Shown here: in pieces, positions 7,972-16,839 of the stretch | How positions within the stretch are numbered: the stretch's first letter is position 1 | Layout: the number at the start of each line of letters is the position of its first letter | DNA from: Catenovulum sediminis | Lineage (GTDB): Bacteria > Pseudomonadota > Gammaproteobacteria > Enterobacterales > Alteromonadaceae | Direction: 5' to 3' (one strand) | Assembly (NCBI RefSeq): GCF_040270295.1 | Contig: NZ_JBELOE010000228.1 | Length of the DNA stretch: 64,000 nt | Position numbers and translations under genes: made by a program | The notes under the pieces: model-generated | Told to the model about the DNA's origin: nothing | The model's database searches: none | Seen by the model: the letters and a program-made list of their open reading frames with translations, nothing else

Positions 7972-8610
7972 ATGAGTCAGCTAAAATTATACGGTTTTGA
8001 ATTGTCCGGTCACTCACATCGGGTTTCGTTATTTTTATCTTTGTTGTCACTAAAATTCGAATTTATTCAGCTCGATTTATCGAACGGCGAGCACAAAAAG
8101 CCTGAGTTTATAAACAAAAATATATTCGGTCAGGTACCTGTGTTAGAAGACCAAGGTCGCTATGTGGCAGACTCTAATGCTATTTTAGTGTATTTAGCCA
8201 GCACCTATGATCCAGAGCACAAATGGTTGCCACAAGATCCATTTTTAATGGCCGAAATACAACGTTTTTTATCGGTCGCAGCAGGCCCTGTTGCCTATGG
8301 CCCGGCTAGAGCGAGAATCAAAAACGTTTTTAATGCGCCGGTTAACATCGCAGATGCGCAAAACATAAGTCAAACAGTGCTGACAACCCTAGACAAACAT
8401 CTAATAAACAAAAGTTGGCTGGTCGGTGATTGCCCAAGCATTGCAGACATCGCCAATTATAGTTATATCGCACATGCGCCAGAAGGTGGAATCGATTTAA
8501 ATTTGTATCCCAATGTGCTGCGCTGGTTATCACAGATTGAACAATTAACGGGGTTTGTTGCAATGCCTAAAACGCCTGTCGGTTTATACCAACCGCAAAC
8601 CTTGGTGTAA
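7972..8610 (+). CDS. Glutathione S-transferase family protein
   Basis: The start was set at 7972, where GGAG lies 8 bases upstream; the frame extends further but without support. The 212-aa product has a thioredoxin-like N-terminal domain (MSQLKLYGFELSGHSHRVSL, then GQVPVLED and the glutathione-binding ADSNAILVYLA). It also has a helical C-terminal domain (about 90-205, with SWLVGDCPSIADIANYSYI). It likely conjugates or reduces electrophiles in the cytoplasm. It is first gene of a plus-strand operon with the flavin-binding, DUF1348 and BASS genes, facing a LysR regulator. Confidence 0.9.
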   Translation: MSQLKLYGFELSGHSHRVSLFLSLLSLKFEFIQLDLSNGEHKKPEFINKNIFGQVPVLEDQGRYVADSNAILVYLASTYDPEHKWLPQDPFLMAEIQRFLSVAAGPVAYGPARARIKNVFNAPVNIADAQNISQTVLTTLDKHLINKSWLVGDCPSIADIANYSYIAHAPEGGIDLNLYPNVLRWLSQIEQLTGFVAMPKTPVGLYQPQTLV

Positions 8611-8615
8611 TCAGC

Positions 8616-9644
8616 ATGGCGCATGCATCAAATAAATATTTATCCGGAAGCACGAAGGGCTCAGTTTTTCATTCTGGCGAACAAGCCTTTCATCAACAGC
8701 TAAATATTGGCGAAAAGATGGAAGCCGTCGCCAATCAATTTATCCGCCCCTTTATGCCAGAGCAGCACCAAATATTTTTCAGCCAACTTCCATTCGTTTG
8801 GTTAGGCTTTATCGATCAGACAAACGCGCCTTGGGCCAGTGTTGTGTTTAATACACAAAACAAATTGATTGATGTGCATAACCAAACGCAATTGAGCATT
8901 CAACTTGACAGCACATTTAATGATAGTAAGTTATCTAAAGAATCTATCAAAGATACAATCGGTTTGTTGGGCATTGAACCGACAAGCAGACGGCGTAATA
9001 GGCTCAGCGCGCAAATTACTCAATGGGCAGGCAATACAATACATTTGTCGGTCAAACAATCGTTTGGCAACTGTCCTAAATATATTCAAGCGCGCCACTT
9101 CGGGTTTACGGCCCGCACAACACAAAATCACAAAAGCAGAGTACAGATAAAACAGTTGGATGAATCGCATAGAGCCCTGATTAAGCAGGCTGATTCATTT
9201 TATATTGCGAGTTTTTATCACAACAACGCTAACTCTCATGTCAGCAATGGCGCTGATATCTCACACCGTGGTGGTTTACCGGGTTTTGTAAAAGTGGATG
9301 GTAATACAATTCGCTTTCCCGATTTTTCCGGTAATCAGTTTTTTAATACGCTGGGCAATATCAAACAAAACGGATGTGCCGGCTTAACTTTTGTTGATTA
9401 TCAGCACGGCCATCTTTTACAGCTGACCGGTTTTGCCAAGATCATCGAAAATGATCCCCTACTCAAATATTTCAAAGGTGCCCTCAGATTTATAGACTTT
9501 GAAATGACGCACGGTGAGTGGGCCGCTCATTTTTTACCCTTTGTTTGGGGAAACGCTGAGTTTTCAGCCAATTTAAAAAACACCGGAACCTGGCAACAAG
9601 CAGATCAAGCCTTTCAATTAAATCAATCTGAATCAAAACAATAG
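8616..9644 (+). CDS. Pyridoxamine 5'-phosphate oxidase-like FMN-binding protein
   Basis: A 342-aa protein starting five bases after the GST stop. The C-terminal half carries the split-barrel PNPOx-like region: SFYIASFYHNN, then DISHRGGLPGFVKVDGNTIR and FPDFSGNQFFNTLGNI. This pattern is seen in the family annotated as pyridoxamine 5'-phosphate oxidase-related flavin-nucleotide-binding proteins. The first half (QLPFVWLGFIDQTNAPWASV) looks like a degenerate duplicate of the same fold. It is probably a flavin-dependent oxidoreductase acting with the GST in detoxification; the substrate is unknown. Confidence 0.78.
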   Translation: MAHASNKYLSGSTKGSVFHSGEQAFHQQLNIGEKMEAVANQFIRPFMPEQHQIFFSQLPFVWLGFIDQTNAPWASVVFNTQNKLIDVHNQTQLSIQLDSTFNDSKLSKESIKDTIGLLGIEPTSRRRNRLSAQITQWAGNTIHLSVKQSFGNCPKYIQARHFGFTARTTQNHKSRVQIKQLDESHRALIKQADSFYIASFYHNNANSHVSNGADISHRGGLPGFVKVDGNTIRFPDFSGNQFFNTLGNIKQNGCAGLTFVDYQHGHLLQLTGFAKIIENDPLLKYFKGALRFIDFEMTHGEWAAHFLPFVWGNAEFSANLKNTGTWQQADQAFQLNQSESKQ

Positions 9645-9655
9645 GAATCAAAACG

Positions 9656-10087
9656 ATGACAACTGAAATACGCAAACCACGCCATCCCCTTCCACCTTTT
9701 ACCGCAGAAACGGCAGCGCAAAAAGTGCAAGCTGCAGAAGATGCATGGAATGGTAAAAACCCAGAAAAAGTCAGCATGGCCTATTCGCCTGATTCGGTAT
9801 GGCGCAACCGGGCTGAATTTTTAAAAGGACGTGCAGAAATACAAGCATTTTTAACGCGTAAATGGGAAAAAGAGCTCGACTACAAACTTAAAAAAACACT
9901 CTGGTCTTACACAGATAACCGCATCGCAGTGACCTTTACGTACGAATGGCATGATGACGCCGGTAACTGGTATCGCTCGCACGGTAACGAATTGTGGGAG
10001 TTTGACGAACTCGGCTACATGCAAACCCGGATCGCCAGTATTAACGATCAACCCATCGCAGAAAATGAGCGCGAATTAATTTCTTGA
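9656..10087 (+). CDS. DUF1348 (SnoaL/NTF2-like fold) protein
   Basis: A 143-aa protein with the DUF1348 signature. It begins with a helix AAQKVQAAEDAWNGKNPEKV, followed by YSPDSVWRNR, FLTRKWEKELDYKLKK and VTFTYEWHDDAGNWYRSHGN. The fold is a small cone-shaped NTF2-like domain often linked to oxidative or solvent stress genes, but no reaction is established. It has an AGGA ribosome-binding site and sits in the GST operon. Confidence 0.88.
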   Translation: MTTEIRKPRHPLPPFTAETAAQKVQAAEDAWNGKNPEKVSMAYSPDSVWRNRAEFLKGRAEIQAFLTRKWEKELDYKLKKTLWSYTDNRIAVTFTYEWHDDAGNWYRSHGNELWEFDELGYMQTRIASINDQPIAENERELIS

Positions 10088-10139
10088 GCTAAGATCTTTT
10101 ATAACCTAAAAGCAATCTAATGAAATTTGGAGCGCTTGC

Positions 10140-11006
10140 ATGCAAGCTACAATTTTATCTCAGGTTATATTGCCCGCTTCATTATTTATTATTATGTTGG
10201 GCATGGGGTTATCACTTAAGTTAACTGATTTTTCCAGAGTATTATTGCAGCCCAAAGCGGCTATTATCGGTATTGCCTGCCAAATGTTGCTACTGCCTTT
10301 GGTGGGGTTTATTTTTGTTTGGCTGTTTTCACTACAAGCTGAATTAGCCGTTGGTTTAATGTTGCTGACATTTTGTCCAGGCGGCGTGACATCCAATATG
10401 TACAGTTACCTTGCAAACGGTGATACTGCGCTTTCGATAAGTTTAACCGCCGTTGTCAGTTTATTTGCCCCTTTTACAATTCCACTTTTAACCGTATGGA
10501 TGATGGAATTGTTTATGAACGAATCACAACACTTTTCATTACCTATTGGCAAAACTATGATTCAATTATCTGCCATCACCTTATTGCCAGTTGCCATGGG
10601 TATGTGGTTGCATCGTCAGTTTCCAGTATTCGCCCAAAAAGCAGATAAACCCGTTAAAGCCCTGTCTTTAATTTTTTTATTTTTGATAATTGCGGGTATC
10701 GTAGCCAACGAATGGGAAAACATGGCGGGTTATTTTGTCGCTACCGGTTTAGCAACATTAAGTTTAAATATCACAACGTTAATGCTGGGGTTTTATTTGG
10801 CGAAACAGTTTGGTTTAAGTAAACGCCAATCGACCAGTATAGGTATAGAAGTTGGCATCCAAAATGGTACCTTAGCTTTACTCGTAGCCAATAGTATTTT
10901 GCAAAATCCAGTCATGACAACACCAGCAATCACCTATAGTTTATTAATGTTTGTAACCGGCGCTGTGTTTGCGTATTGGGTAAAAATAGATAATGAGACA
11001 AATTAA
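10140..11006 (+). CDS. Bile acid:sodium symporter (BASS)-family transporter
   Basis: A 288-aa membrane protein of about nine to ten hydrophobic segments. Family marks are MLGMGLSLKLTDFSRVLLQP at the end of TM1, CPGGVTSNMYSYLANGD in the Na-binding core region, and GIEVGIQNGTLALLVA near the C-terminus. BASS proteins move organic anions with sodium. GGAG lies before the start. As the last gene of the GST operon it could import or expel the compound handled by the upstream enzymes. Confidence 0.9.
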   Translation: MQATILSQVILPASLFIIMLGMGLSLKLTDFSRVLLQPKAAIIGIACQMLLLPLVGFIFVWLFSLQAELAVGLMLLTFCPGGVTSNMYSYLANGDTALSISLTAVVSLFAPFTIPLLTVWMMELFMNESQHFSLPIGKTMIQLSAITLLPVAMGMWLHRQFPVFAQKADKPVKALSLIFLFLIIAGIVANEWENMAGYFVATGLATLSLNITTLMLGFYLAKQFGLSKRQSTSIGIEVGIQNGTLALLVANSILQNPVMTTPAITYSLLMFVTGAVFAYWVKIDNETN

Positions 11007-11015
11007 AAAGTAACG

Positions 11016-11528
11016 TTAATCTTTTTTATATTTATGCAAGATGCTTTTGGGAATATGGCAGTAATCATTCGGATTGTTAGAAAGTCTGTCCTGATGTTCG
11101 TCGTCACTTTTAACGTAATTGCTGAGTGGTAAAATTTCAACAACCACCTTATCTGCATCAGCCCGACTTTGAATCGTTTGCCGAGCTAACATTAAATGAG
11201 ATTGTTGACGACTGTATATGCCCGTACGGTATTTTTCACCTACATCATTGCCCTGCTTATTAATGCTATAAGGGTCGATGATTTCAAAAAAGTACTCGAT
11301 TAATTGAGTTAAAGTAACAGCATTTGTATTAAAGGTGACTTTTACACATTCGGCGTAGCCATCATATTTAGAGTCTGTTGTTTGGCTTGTGCCGTTCGCA
11401 CGGCCTGCTTCTGTACTGACTACACCGGGCAGGTGTTTCATAAATTCTTGCACGCCCCACAAGCATCCACCCGCAAAATATAAGGTTTCTAGCTGCGTTG
11501 TTTCATTTTTCATCGCTTGTTTATTCAT
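11016..11528 (-). CDS. msrA: Peptide methionine-(S)-sulfoxide reductase MsrA
   Basis: A 170-aa protein with the active-site motif GGCLWGVQEF near residue 20, the Leu variant of the usual GCFWG. YDGYAECVKVTFN follows, then DPYSINKQGNDVGEKYRTGIY, all standard MsrA blocks. It reduces the S epimer of methionine sulfoxide in oxidised proteins. It is convergent with the BASS gene, only 9 bp apart, and divergent from a TonB-dependent receptor. M6 is an alternative start. Confidence 0.93.
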   Translation of the reverse strand: MNKQAMKNETTQLETLYFAGGCLWGVQEFMKHLPGVVSTEAGRANGTSQTTDSKYDGYAECVKVTFNTNAVTLTQLIEYFFEIIDPYSINKQGNDVGEKYRTGIYSRQQSHLMLARQTIQSRADADKVVVEILPLSNYVKSDDEHQDRLSNNPNDYCHIPKSILHKYKKD

Positions 11529-11645
11529 AAATGATTATCAAATGCATTATTTTAAATTTGCTATACAATACCACGCAAATTTACCTATGTGATTTTTCAA
11601 TCGTCCTCAGATTTATCTTCTATTTTGCGTAAAAGAGAACATTAT

Positions 11646-13514
11646 ATGATTAGAGCTGTACAAATAATACTGCCCACTTTGTTATGTAGCCTTCCTAGTT
11701 TTGCATTTGCTGCAGACAACACAAAAAACACACAGGAAATCGAAAAAATTACGATTGAAGCTTCTGCTACCGCGAACAAAGTTCCAGTGGGTACTTTTGA
11801 TGCTCCGGTTTCAAATTTAGAATATGATCCCAGAGTTGATTTGCAGTCCCGTAATATGGCCGAAGCACAAGCCGATGTCACCATCCGGGGTGGCATATTT
11901 GAAAACACAGGTTTTCGAGTGGGCAGCGCTACGTTATTTGATCCACAAACGGGTCATTACGTTTCTGAAATTCCAATTGCCCCACAAATGTTACAAGGCC
12001 CTTATATTTTAACCGGTGCTGACAATGCCCTTTATGGTGTCAACAGCTCAGTTGGTACCGTCTCTTTTGCTTGGAAACCCATTCAAACCGCAGGTAGTTT
12101 GTCTGTTGCTGCAGGTAATCATGACTTTAACTTACAAAGCATCCATGCAGGTTATCAAATCCCCTTAAAAAACGTTAACGATTGGAATTTGGCTTTTGAA
12201 GGGGAATATTCCCGTTCTGCCAGTGATGGCACGGTAAAATTTGGTGATCACGATTTTAACCGTGCATCAGCTCGCATTCAGCTCACCAGCTCAAATACAC
12301 AAACTGATTTGTTTTTTGGGGTGCAGAATAAGTTTTTCGGCTGGCCAAATATGTATACACCGTTTAACGTAAACGAAACCGAAGAGCTTAAAACTCGATT
12401 AATTATCCTGAATCACCAACACACTTATGCAAAAGACAGTCGTTTTGAAGTAACAGCGTACACCCGTCGCCATAATGACCACTATATTTTTTCACGCGAG
12501 AATCCCGAAACATTTCAGTCGTTTCACGAGACAAATGTTGATTCACTCGCACTTGCAGGGCGCCATTCTATAAACGAGTCTTTTGCCCTTAATTATTCAT
12601 CACAGTTGTTAGCAGACGAAATTGAATCCACTTCACTTGAAAATAACTTTACTTCTCGCAGCTATTTTAAAGCAAGCATACTGCCTGAATATCAAATCGA
12701 TTTACAACCCGACCAAGCACTCACAATGCGCCTAGGCGCAGCGTTTGATGATAGCAACCGAGATGATTCACACTGGTCTTTGTTAGGTGATGTCGCATGG
12801 CAAAAAACTCAGGCAGATGGCTCGGCAAAAACGCTTTACTTTTCCTACGCACAAGCCAGTCAAGTCGCGGGTTATACTGCAATAGGTGGCAGCGACAGTG
12901 GCGGTTTATTTAGAAGTAATTACAATTTAAAACGTGAAACAACCACAAATATCGAGCTTGGATTATTTCTGGACGAACACAACTGGCGTTTAAATTCAGC
13001 AATTTTTTATCGTCAAGATAATAACTTGACTGACTGGACCTTTAACTTTGATTCAACCTCGGCTCGTGTTGCTAACCCGGTAGATATTGACACTTTAGGT
13101 TTGGAGTTTTTCGCCACCCAATACTTTGGCTCGGCTGAAATCATTGCCAGTTACACCTATTTACATAAATCGGAAGATTATGGCTCTGAAGAAATTGACG
13201 CAAGCTTTTATGCTTTAAACTTTCCTGACCATAGAATAACCTTAGGTGCAATATGGCGACCAATGGAAATACTTGAGTTCAGAATAGATAATGAATGGCG
13301 CAAGCAACATGATAATCCATTAAGAGCCAGTAGCTCAAATAGTCAAGATGAAGCCTTATTCACGCATTTAACCTTAACCTTTACCCCAAAACAAATATCT
13401 GGTTTGTCTATTGCGTTAGCGGCAGACAATCTATGGGATGAATCCTTTGAAGAAATACCGGGCACGCCGGGCCGCGGAGAGCAATACACGGTGAGTGCAA
13501 CCTATAAATGGTAA
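11646..13514 (+). CDS. TonB-dependent outer-membrane receptor
   Basis: The start was placed at 11646 because it gives a clean signal peptide (MIRAVQIILPTLLCSLPSFA, cut after AFA) and GAGA lies upstream. The 622-aa product has a plug domain (about 30-150, including a reduced plug motif ADVTIRGGIFENTGFRVGSA) and a beta-barrel ending in TVSATYKW with an aromatic terminal residue. It is smaller than the polysaccharide-type receptors elsewhere in this window, closer to siderophore/vitamin receptors. The ligand is unknown. An EamA permease follows 30 bp later, suggesting import across both membranes. Confidence 0.88.
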   Translation: MIRAVQIILPTLLCSLPSFAFAADNTKNTQEIEKITIEASATANKVPVGTFDAPVSNLEYDPRVDLQSRNMAEAQADVTIRGGIFENTGFRVGSATLFDPQTGHYVSEIPIAPQMLQGPYILTGADNALYGVNSSVGTVSFAWKPIQTAGSLSVAAGNHDFNLQSIHAGYQIPLKNVNDWNLAFEGEYSRSASDGTVKFGDHDFNRASARIQLTSSNTQTDLFFGVQNKFFGWPNMYTPFNVNETEELKTRLIILNHQHTYAKDSRFEVTAYTRRHNDHYIFSRENPETFQSFHETNVDSLALAGRHSINESFALNYSSQLLADEIESTSLENNFTSRSYFKASILPEYQIDLQPDQALTMRLGAAFDDSNRDDSHWSLLGDVAWQKTQADGSAKTLYFSYAQASQVAGYTAIGGSDSGGLFRSNYNLKRETTTNIELGLFLDEHNWRLNSAIFYRQDNNLTDWTFNFDSTSARVANPVDIDTLGLEFFATQYFGSAEIIASYTYLHKSEDYGSEEIDASFYALNFPDHRITLGAIWRPMEILEFRIDNEWRKQHDNPLRASSSNSQDEALFTHLTLTFTPKQISGLSIALAADNLWDESFEEIPGTPGRGEQYTVSATYKW

Positions 13515-13544
13515 TCAAACAATCTTTAAGGTAAGCGTAATACA

Positions 13545-14414
13545 ATGATTTATTTGTTAATCACAACGCTCACTTGGGCGTTTTCATTCGGAATTATCGG
13601 CAACACGCTAAAAGGATTAGATTTACTTCAGGTTGCCGATACACGCTTACTGCTGGCTTTTATCGCCTTTTTGCCATTTTTAAAATTTAACACAACCAAC
13701 TGGCAGGAAAAGCGACAGCTTGTCCTGCTAGGTGCTGTGCAATTTGGCATTATGTACACTTGTTACTTGTCAGCATTTCGTTTTATTCCTTCACATTTGG
13801 TGGCCCTGTTTAGTGTATTAACGCCTTTATATGTGGTTTTAATTAACGACCTTCGTCAGCGCAGTTTTAGCCCCTGGTACTTGCTGGCCACTCTGCTTTC
13901 AGTTGCAGGCGCAGCCGTTATTAAGGCTAAAGATATAGAGACAAATGCAATTTGGCTTGGCTTTATCTTAATGCAAATTGCCAATGTCGCTTTTGCATTT
14001 GGACAGGTTTATTACCGCGACTGGAAACAAGCGCGCCCACATCTAAATGACGCAAATCTATTTGGTTATTTGTATTTGGGTGCTGCGATATTTACCGCCC
14101 TAGCAACCTTGATTATCGCCAAACAGCCACCGATACCAATGCAAGCCACTTCTGCACAATGGTTTGCTTTAATTTATTTGGGCATCATTGCCTCTGGCTT
14201 TGGTTTCTTTTGTTGGAATAAAGGCGCAACCCAAACCTCAGTGGGTGTGCTGGCTGCATTTAATAACGCGGTTGTGCCGCTGGCCATGTTCACTTCGCTC
14301 TTTATTTTTGGTGAAGCAAAAGGTGGCACGCCTGAACAATTGATCCGGCTGGCAATTGGTGCTGCATTAATTACATGCGCCGTGGTACTTGCAAATCGTA
14401 AAACGCACACTTAA
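13545..14414 (+). CDS. EamA/DMT-family permease
   Basis: A 289-aa protein with two EamA repeats and about ten transmembrane helices (first repeat from MIYLLITTLTWAFSFGIIGN, second from about residue 140 with GFILMQIANVAFAFGQVYYR). The end, with FNNAVVPLAMFTSLFIFGE, is typical of the family. These proteins move small metabolites such as amino acids or nucleotide precursors. It is probably co-transcribed with the upstream receptor and followed by a palindromic terminator. Confidence 0.88.
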   Translation: MIYLLITTLTWAFSFGIIGNTLKGLDLLQVADTRLLLAFIAFLPFLKFNTTNWQEKRQLVLLGAVQFGIMYTCYLSAFRFIPSHLVALFSVLTPLYVVLINDLRQRSFSPWYLLATLLSVAGAAVIKAKDIETNAIWLGFILMQIANVAFAFGQVYYRDWKQARPHLNDANLFGYLYLGAAIFTALATLIIAKQPPIPMQATSAQWFALIYLGIIASGFGFFCWNKGATQTSVGVLAAFNNAVVPLAMFTSLFIFGEAKGGTPEQLIRLAIGAALITCAVVLANRKTHT

Positions 14415-14425
14415 CAGGCACAGGC

Positions 14426-14445
14426 AACACGCCCTAGGGCGTGTT
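14426..14445 (+). terminator. Palindrome AACACGCCCTAGGGCGTGTT after the EamA gene
   Basis: A perfect 20-bp palindrome lies 12 bp after the stop, followed by TATCTGTGTTT. It probably acts as a terminator although it has little loop. Partial copies of CACGCCCTAG recur at about 14481 and 58304. Confidence 0.55.
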
Positions 14446-14604
14446 TATCTGTGTTTATAAAAAAGTAATACAAAGATTCACACGCCCTAGTATTACGCGC
14501 CGCCTCAAAGACACGCAAACAATTAACAATTGACAGCAGTTTAAAACCTGACAATAATTCACATACAAAAATACACTTTTAAATAAATACAGGTTGTGTC
14601 TTTA

Positions 14605-16533
14605 ATGCGTTTTGTCGTTCTCTTTTTGTATCTAGTTTTATTGGGCGGTCTATTCAAAGGCCAACTTTACGCGGCTAACATATCAAATGACAAACCTAAC
14701 TTTCTTTGGATAGTTTCAGAAGACAATTCGTATTTCTTTTCACGCCTGTACAACAAACAAGGCGCAGAGATGCCAAATGTAGAAGTGTTAGCCAAAGACG
14801 GACTCATTTTTAACAATGCATTTTCTAATGCACCGGTATGCTCTACTGCACGGTCAACTTTGGCTACGGGTGTGTATGCATCCAAAATCGCTTTAAATTA
14901 TCATCGCCGTTTTATCGAGAGCCAGCTACCACAAGGGTTGAGACCCATCGCGCAATTATTAAAAGCAGAAGGCTATTACACAAGCAATAATGTTAAAAAC
15001 GACTTTAATTTTGTAGAGCATAAAAACGATCCTGTGTGGGATGCATCATCAAATACGGCCAGTTGGAAAGCGCGTGCCAACAAACAGCCATTTTTTCATA
15101 TGCAAACATTTACGACCACACATGAGTACAATCTACATTTTCCTGTAACGGATGTCACCCGCAAACCAACAAAGCACAAACCGGATGCAATTAAATTACC
15201 GCCTATTTACCCAGATACAGCGTTATTCAGATATACCTTTGCACGATATCTAGACCAACACCAAGTTTTAGACAAAAAAATTGGCAAATTAATTAAGCAA
15301 TTAAAAGCAGACGGCGAACTAGAAAATACTTTTATTTTTTATTTTGGCGACCATGGTGGTGTGCTTCCCGGCACAAAAGGTTATGTAAACGACCTTGGTT
15401 TACATATTCCGCTGGTTGTACGTGTACCCGAAAACTACCGCCATTTATTGCATCCGAGTATGCAAAAATTGAAAAACACTAAAATTGATGGTTTTATCAA
15501 CTTTGTCGATTTCGCCCCTACTTTGCTTAAATTAGCCAATGCCAAAGCCAACCCTTATCATGATGGTAAAGCGTTTTTAGGTTTTGATGTAAGCTTGCAA
15601 CAGTTAAACCAACGAGATGACAGTTTCGCCTACGCTGACAGATTTGACGAAAAAATTGATATGGTTCGTACCCTGCGAAAAGGCAATTTAAAATACGTCA
15701 GAAATTATATGCCGTACATTCCAAACGCCTTGTTTAACCAATATCGTTATCGCCAAGCAGCATATCAGCAATGGAAAGACTTGTTTCAACAACAAAAATT
15801 AAATGCCGTACAATCTGCTTTTTTCAAAGCAAAACCAGCAGAGGCTTTGTACGATATTTCTGTTGATCCATTCGAAACCCATAACTTAGCACAAGATCCA
15901 AATTATCAATCGCAATTGATTGCACTTAGAAAAAGGCTAAACAACCAACTAAAATCTATGCCTGATTTAGCGTTTTTCCCAGAATCTCATTTAGCTCAAT
16001 ATGCATTTAAAAGCCCGCACAAATTTGGCGAGCAGAATATTTCAGAAATTGCTCAATTAATTGACATCGCAAACCTGCAACTATTGAGTTGGTCCCAAGC
16101 AAAACCTCAACTCATTAAAGCGCTGAATTCAAATGCTCAATGGCAGCAATACTGGGCACTCATTGGCTTTACCTATTTTGCACAGCAAGCGGGCGATCAA
16201 GTTGATCAGATTAGTAATTTACTTGCTCACCCTAACCCAGTTATTGCAGCGCGTGCGGTAGAGTTTTTAACACTAGCGACTGATTACAACCCAAGTATCG
16301 TGATACCTCAGTTAATTGAACGTACAAACGACACCCTATCGGCGCTGGAAATTACGAATATCGCCACTGTATTGCATGACTTAGAGGGGTACACCTTTGA
16401 TATCACAACAAAACCAGAATGGCGCGAAGCGACAAAATCAGATACAAACCAACATTTACAACGCGTTACACACTATTGGACTTCAAGTCGCATCAAATAT
16501 TTGAAACCAAGTTTGGGAAAAAATGAGCTGTAA
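14605..16533 (+). CDS. Secreted sulfatase (alkaline-phosphatase superfamily) with unusual CSTAR motif
   Basis: A 642-aa protein. The ATG at 14605 was preferred to an upstream GTG because the AGG box spaces better and a signal peptide follows directly (VVLFLYLVLLGGLFKGQLYA). The sulfatase domain covers about 27-470: metal ligands in NFLWIVSEDNSYF, then C79-S-T-A-R83 where formylglycine would form, and FYFGDHGGVLPGTKGYVNDL near the second metal site. Standard motifs have Pro or Ala two residues after Cys; here it is Thr. The last 150 residues look like HEAT-type helical repeats. It probably desulfates an algal polysaccharide in the periplasm; the target is unknown. Confidence 0.85.
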   Translation: MRFVVLFLYLVLLGGLFKGQLYAANISNDKPNFLWIVSEDNSYFFSRLYNKQGAEMPNVEVLAKDGLIFNNAFSNAPVCSTARSTLATGVYASKIALNYHRRFIESQLPQGLRPIAQLLKAEGYYTSNNVKNDFNFVEHKNDPVWDASSNTASWKARANKQPFFHMQTFTTTHEYNLHFPVTDVTRKPTKHKPDAIKLPPIYPDTALFRYTFARYLDQHQVLDKKIGKLIKQLKADGELENTFIFYFGDHGGVLPGTKGYVNDLGLHIPLVVRVPENYRHLLHPSMQKLKNTKIDGFINFVDFAPTLLKLANAKANPYHDGKAFLGFDVSLQQLNQRDDSFAYADRFDEKIDMVRTLRKGNLKYVRNYMPYIPNALFNQYRYRQAAYQQWKDLFQQQKLNAVQSAFFKAKPAEALYDISVDPFETHNLAQDPNYQSQLIALRKRLNNQLKSMPDLAFFPESHLAQYAFKSPHKFGEQNISEIAQLIDIANLQLLSWSQAKPQLIKALNSNAQWQQYWALIGFTYFAQQAGDQVDQISNLLAHPNPVIAARAVEFLTLATDYNPSIVIPQLIERTNDTLSALEITNIATVLHDLEGYTFDITTKPEWREATKSDTNQHLQRVTHYWTSSRIKYLKPSLGKNEL

Positions 16534-16839
16534 CTCACAGCCAAGGTTATTTTTGTTTAGACTTGGCTGTATGCTTAATTTGAACTGAGCTCAAATTGCG
16601 TTAGATTTTATCACGCTCGCCTAAAACATAGATAAAGTCTCACCCTAAAGATAAACCGCTGATGTTCATTTTACTAAAGATGGATACAAATACTTAGGAT
16701 TACAAGTAGCTCAAACAATTGAAGCACAACTGCTTTAACGTAAGCTGATTTGTGTTTAACCGACATTTTTTAGCTAAAAACAATTTGTAAAAAGGCGCTT
16801 CTCAGCGCCTTTTTTGTGAGTTCTATTCAGTTGTTAATA
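16534..16839. pseudogene. Remnant of a GDSL/SGNH-type esterase (16658-16738, + strand) in a gene-free stretch
   Basis: In this stretch, 27 plus-strand codons (16658-16738) read ADVHFTKDGYKYLGLQVAQT and end at a TAA. That is the typical C-terminal block of SGNH hydrolases / sialate O-acetylesterase-like proteins, with the catalytic D-x-x-H in the form D-V-H. An in-frame stop lies just upstream, and the rest of the gene is gone. The stretch also holds the terminator at 16789-16814. Confidence 0.45.
16789..16814. terminator. Bidirectional intrinsic terminator
   Basis: AAAAAGGCGCT and AGCGCCTTTTT form an 11-bp stem around TCTC, with T runs on both strands. It serves the minus-strand receptor ending at 16840 and stops plus-strand transcription from the sulfatase. 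Confidence 0.88.
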
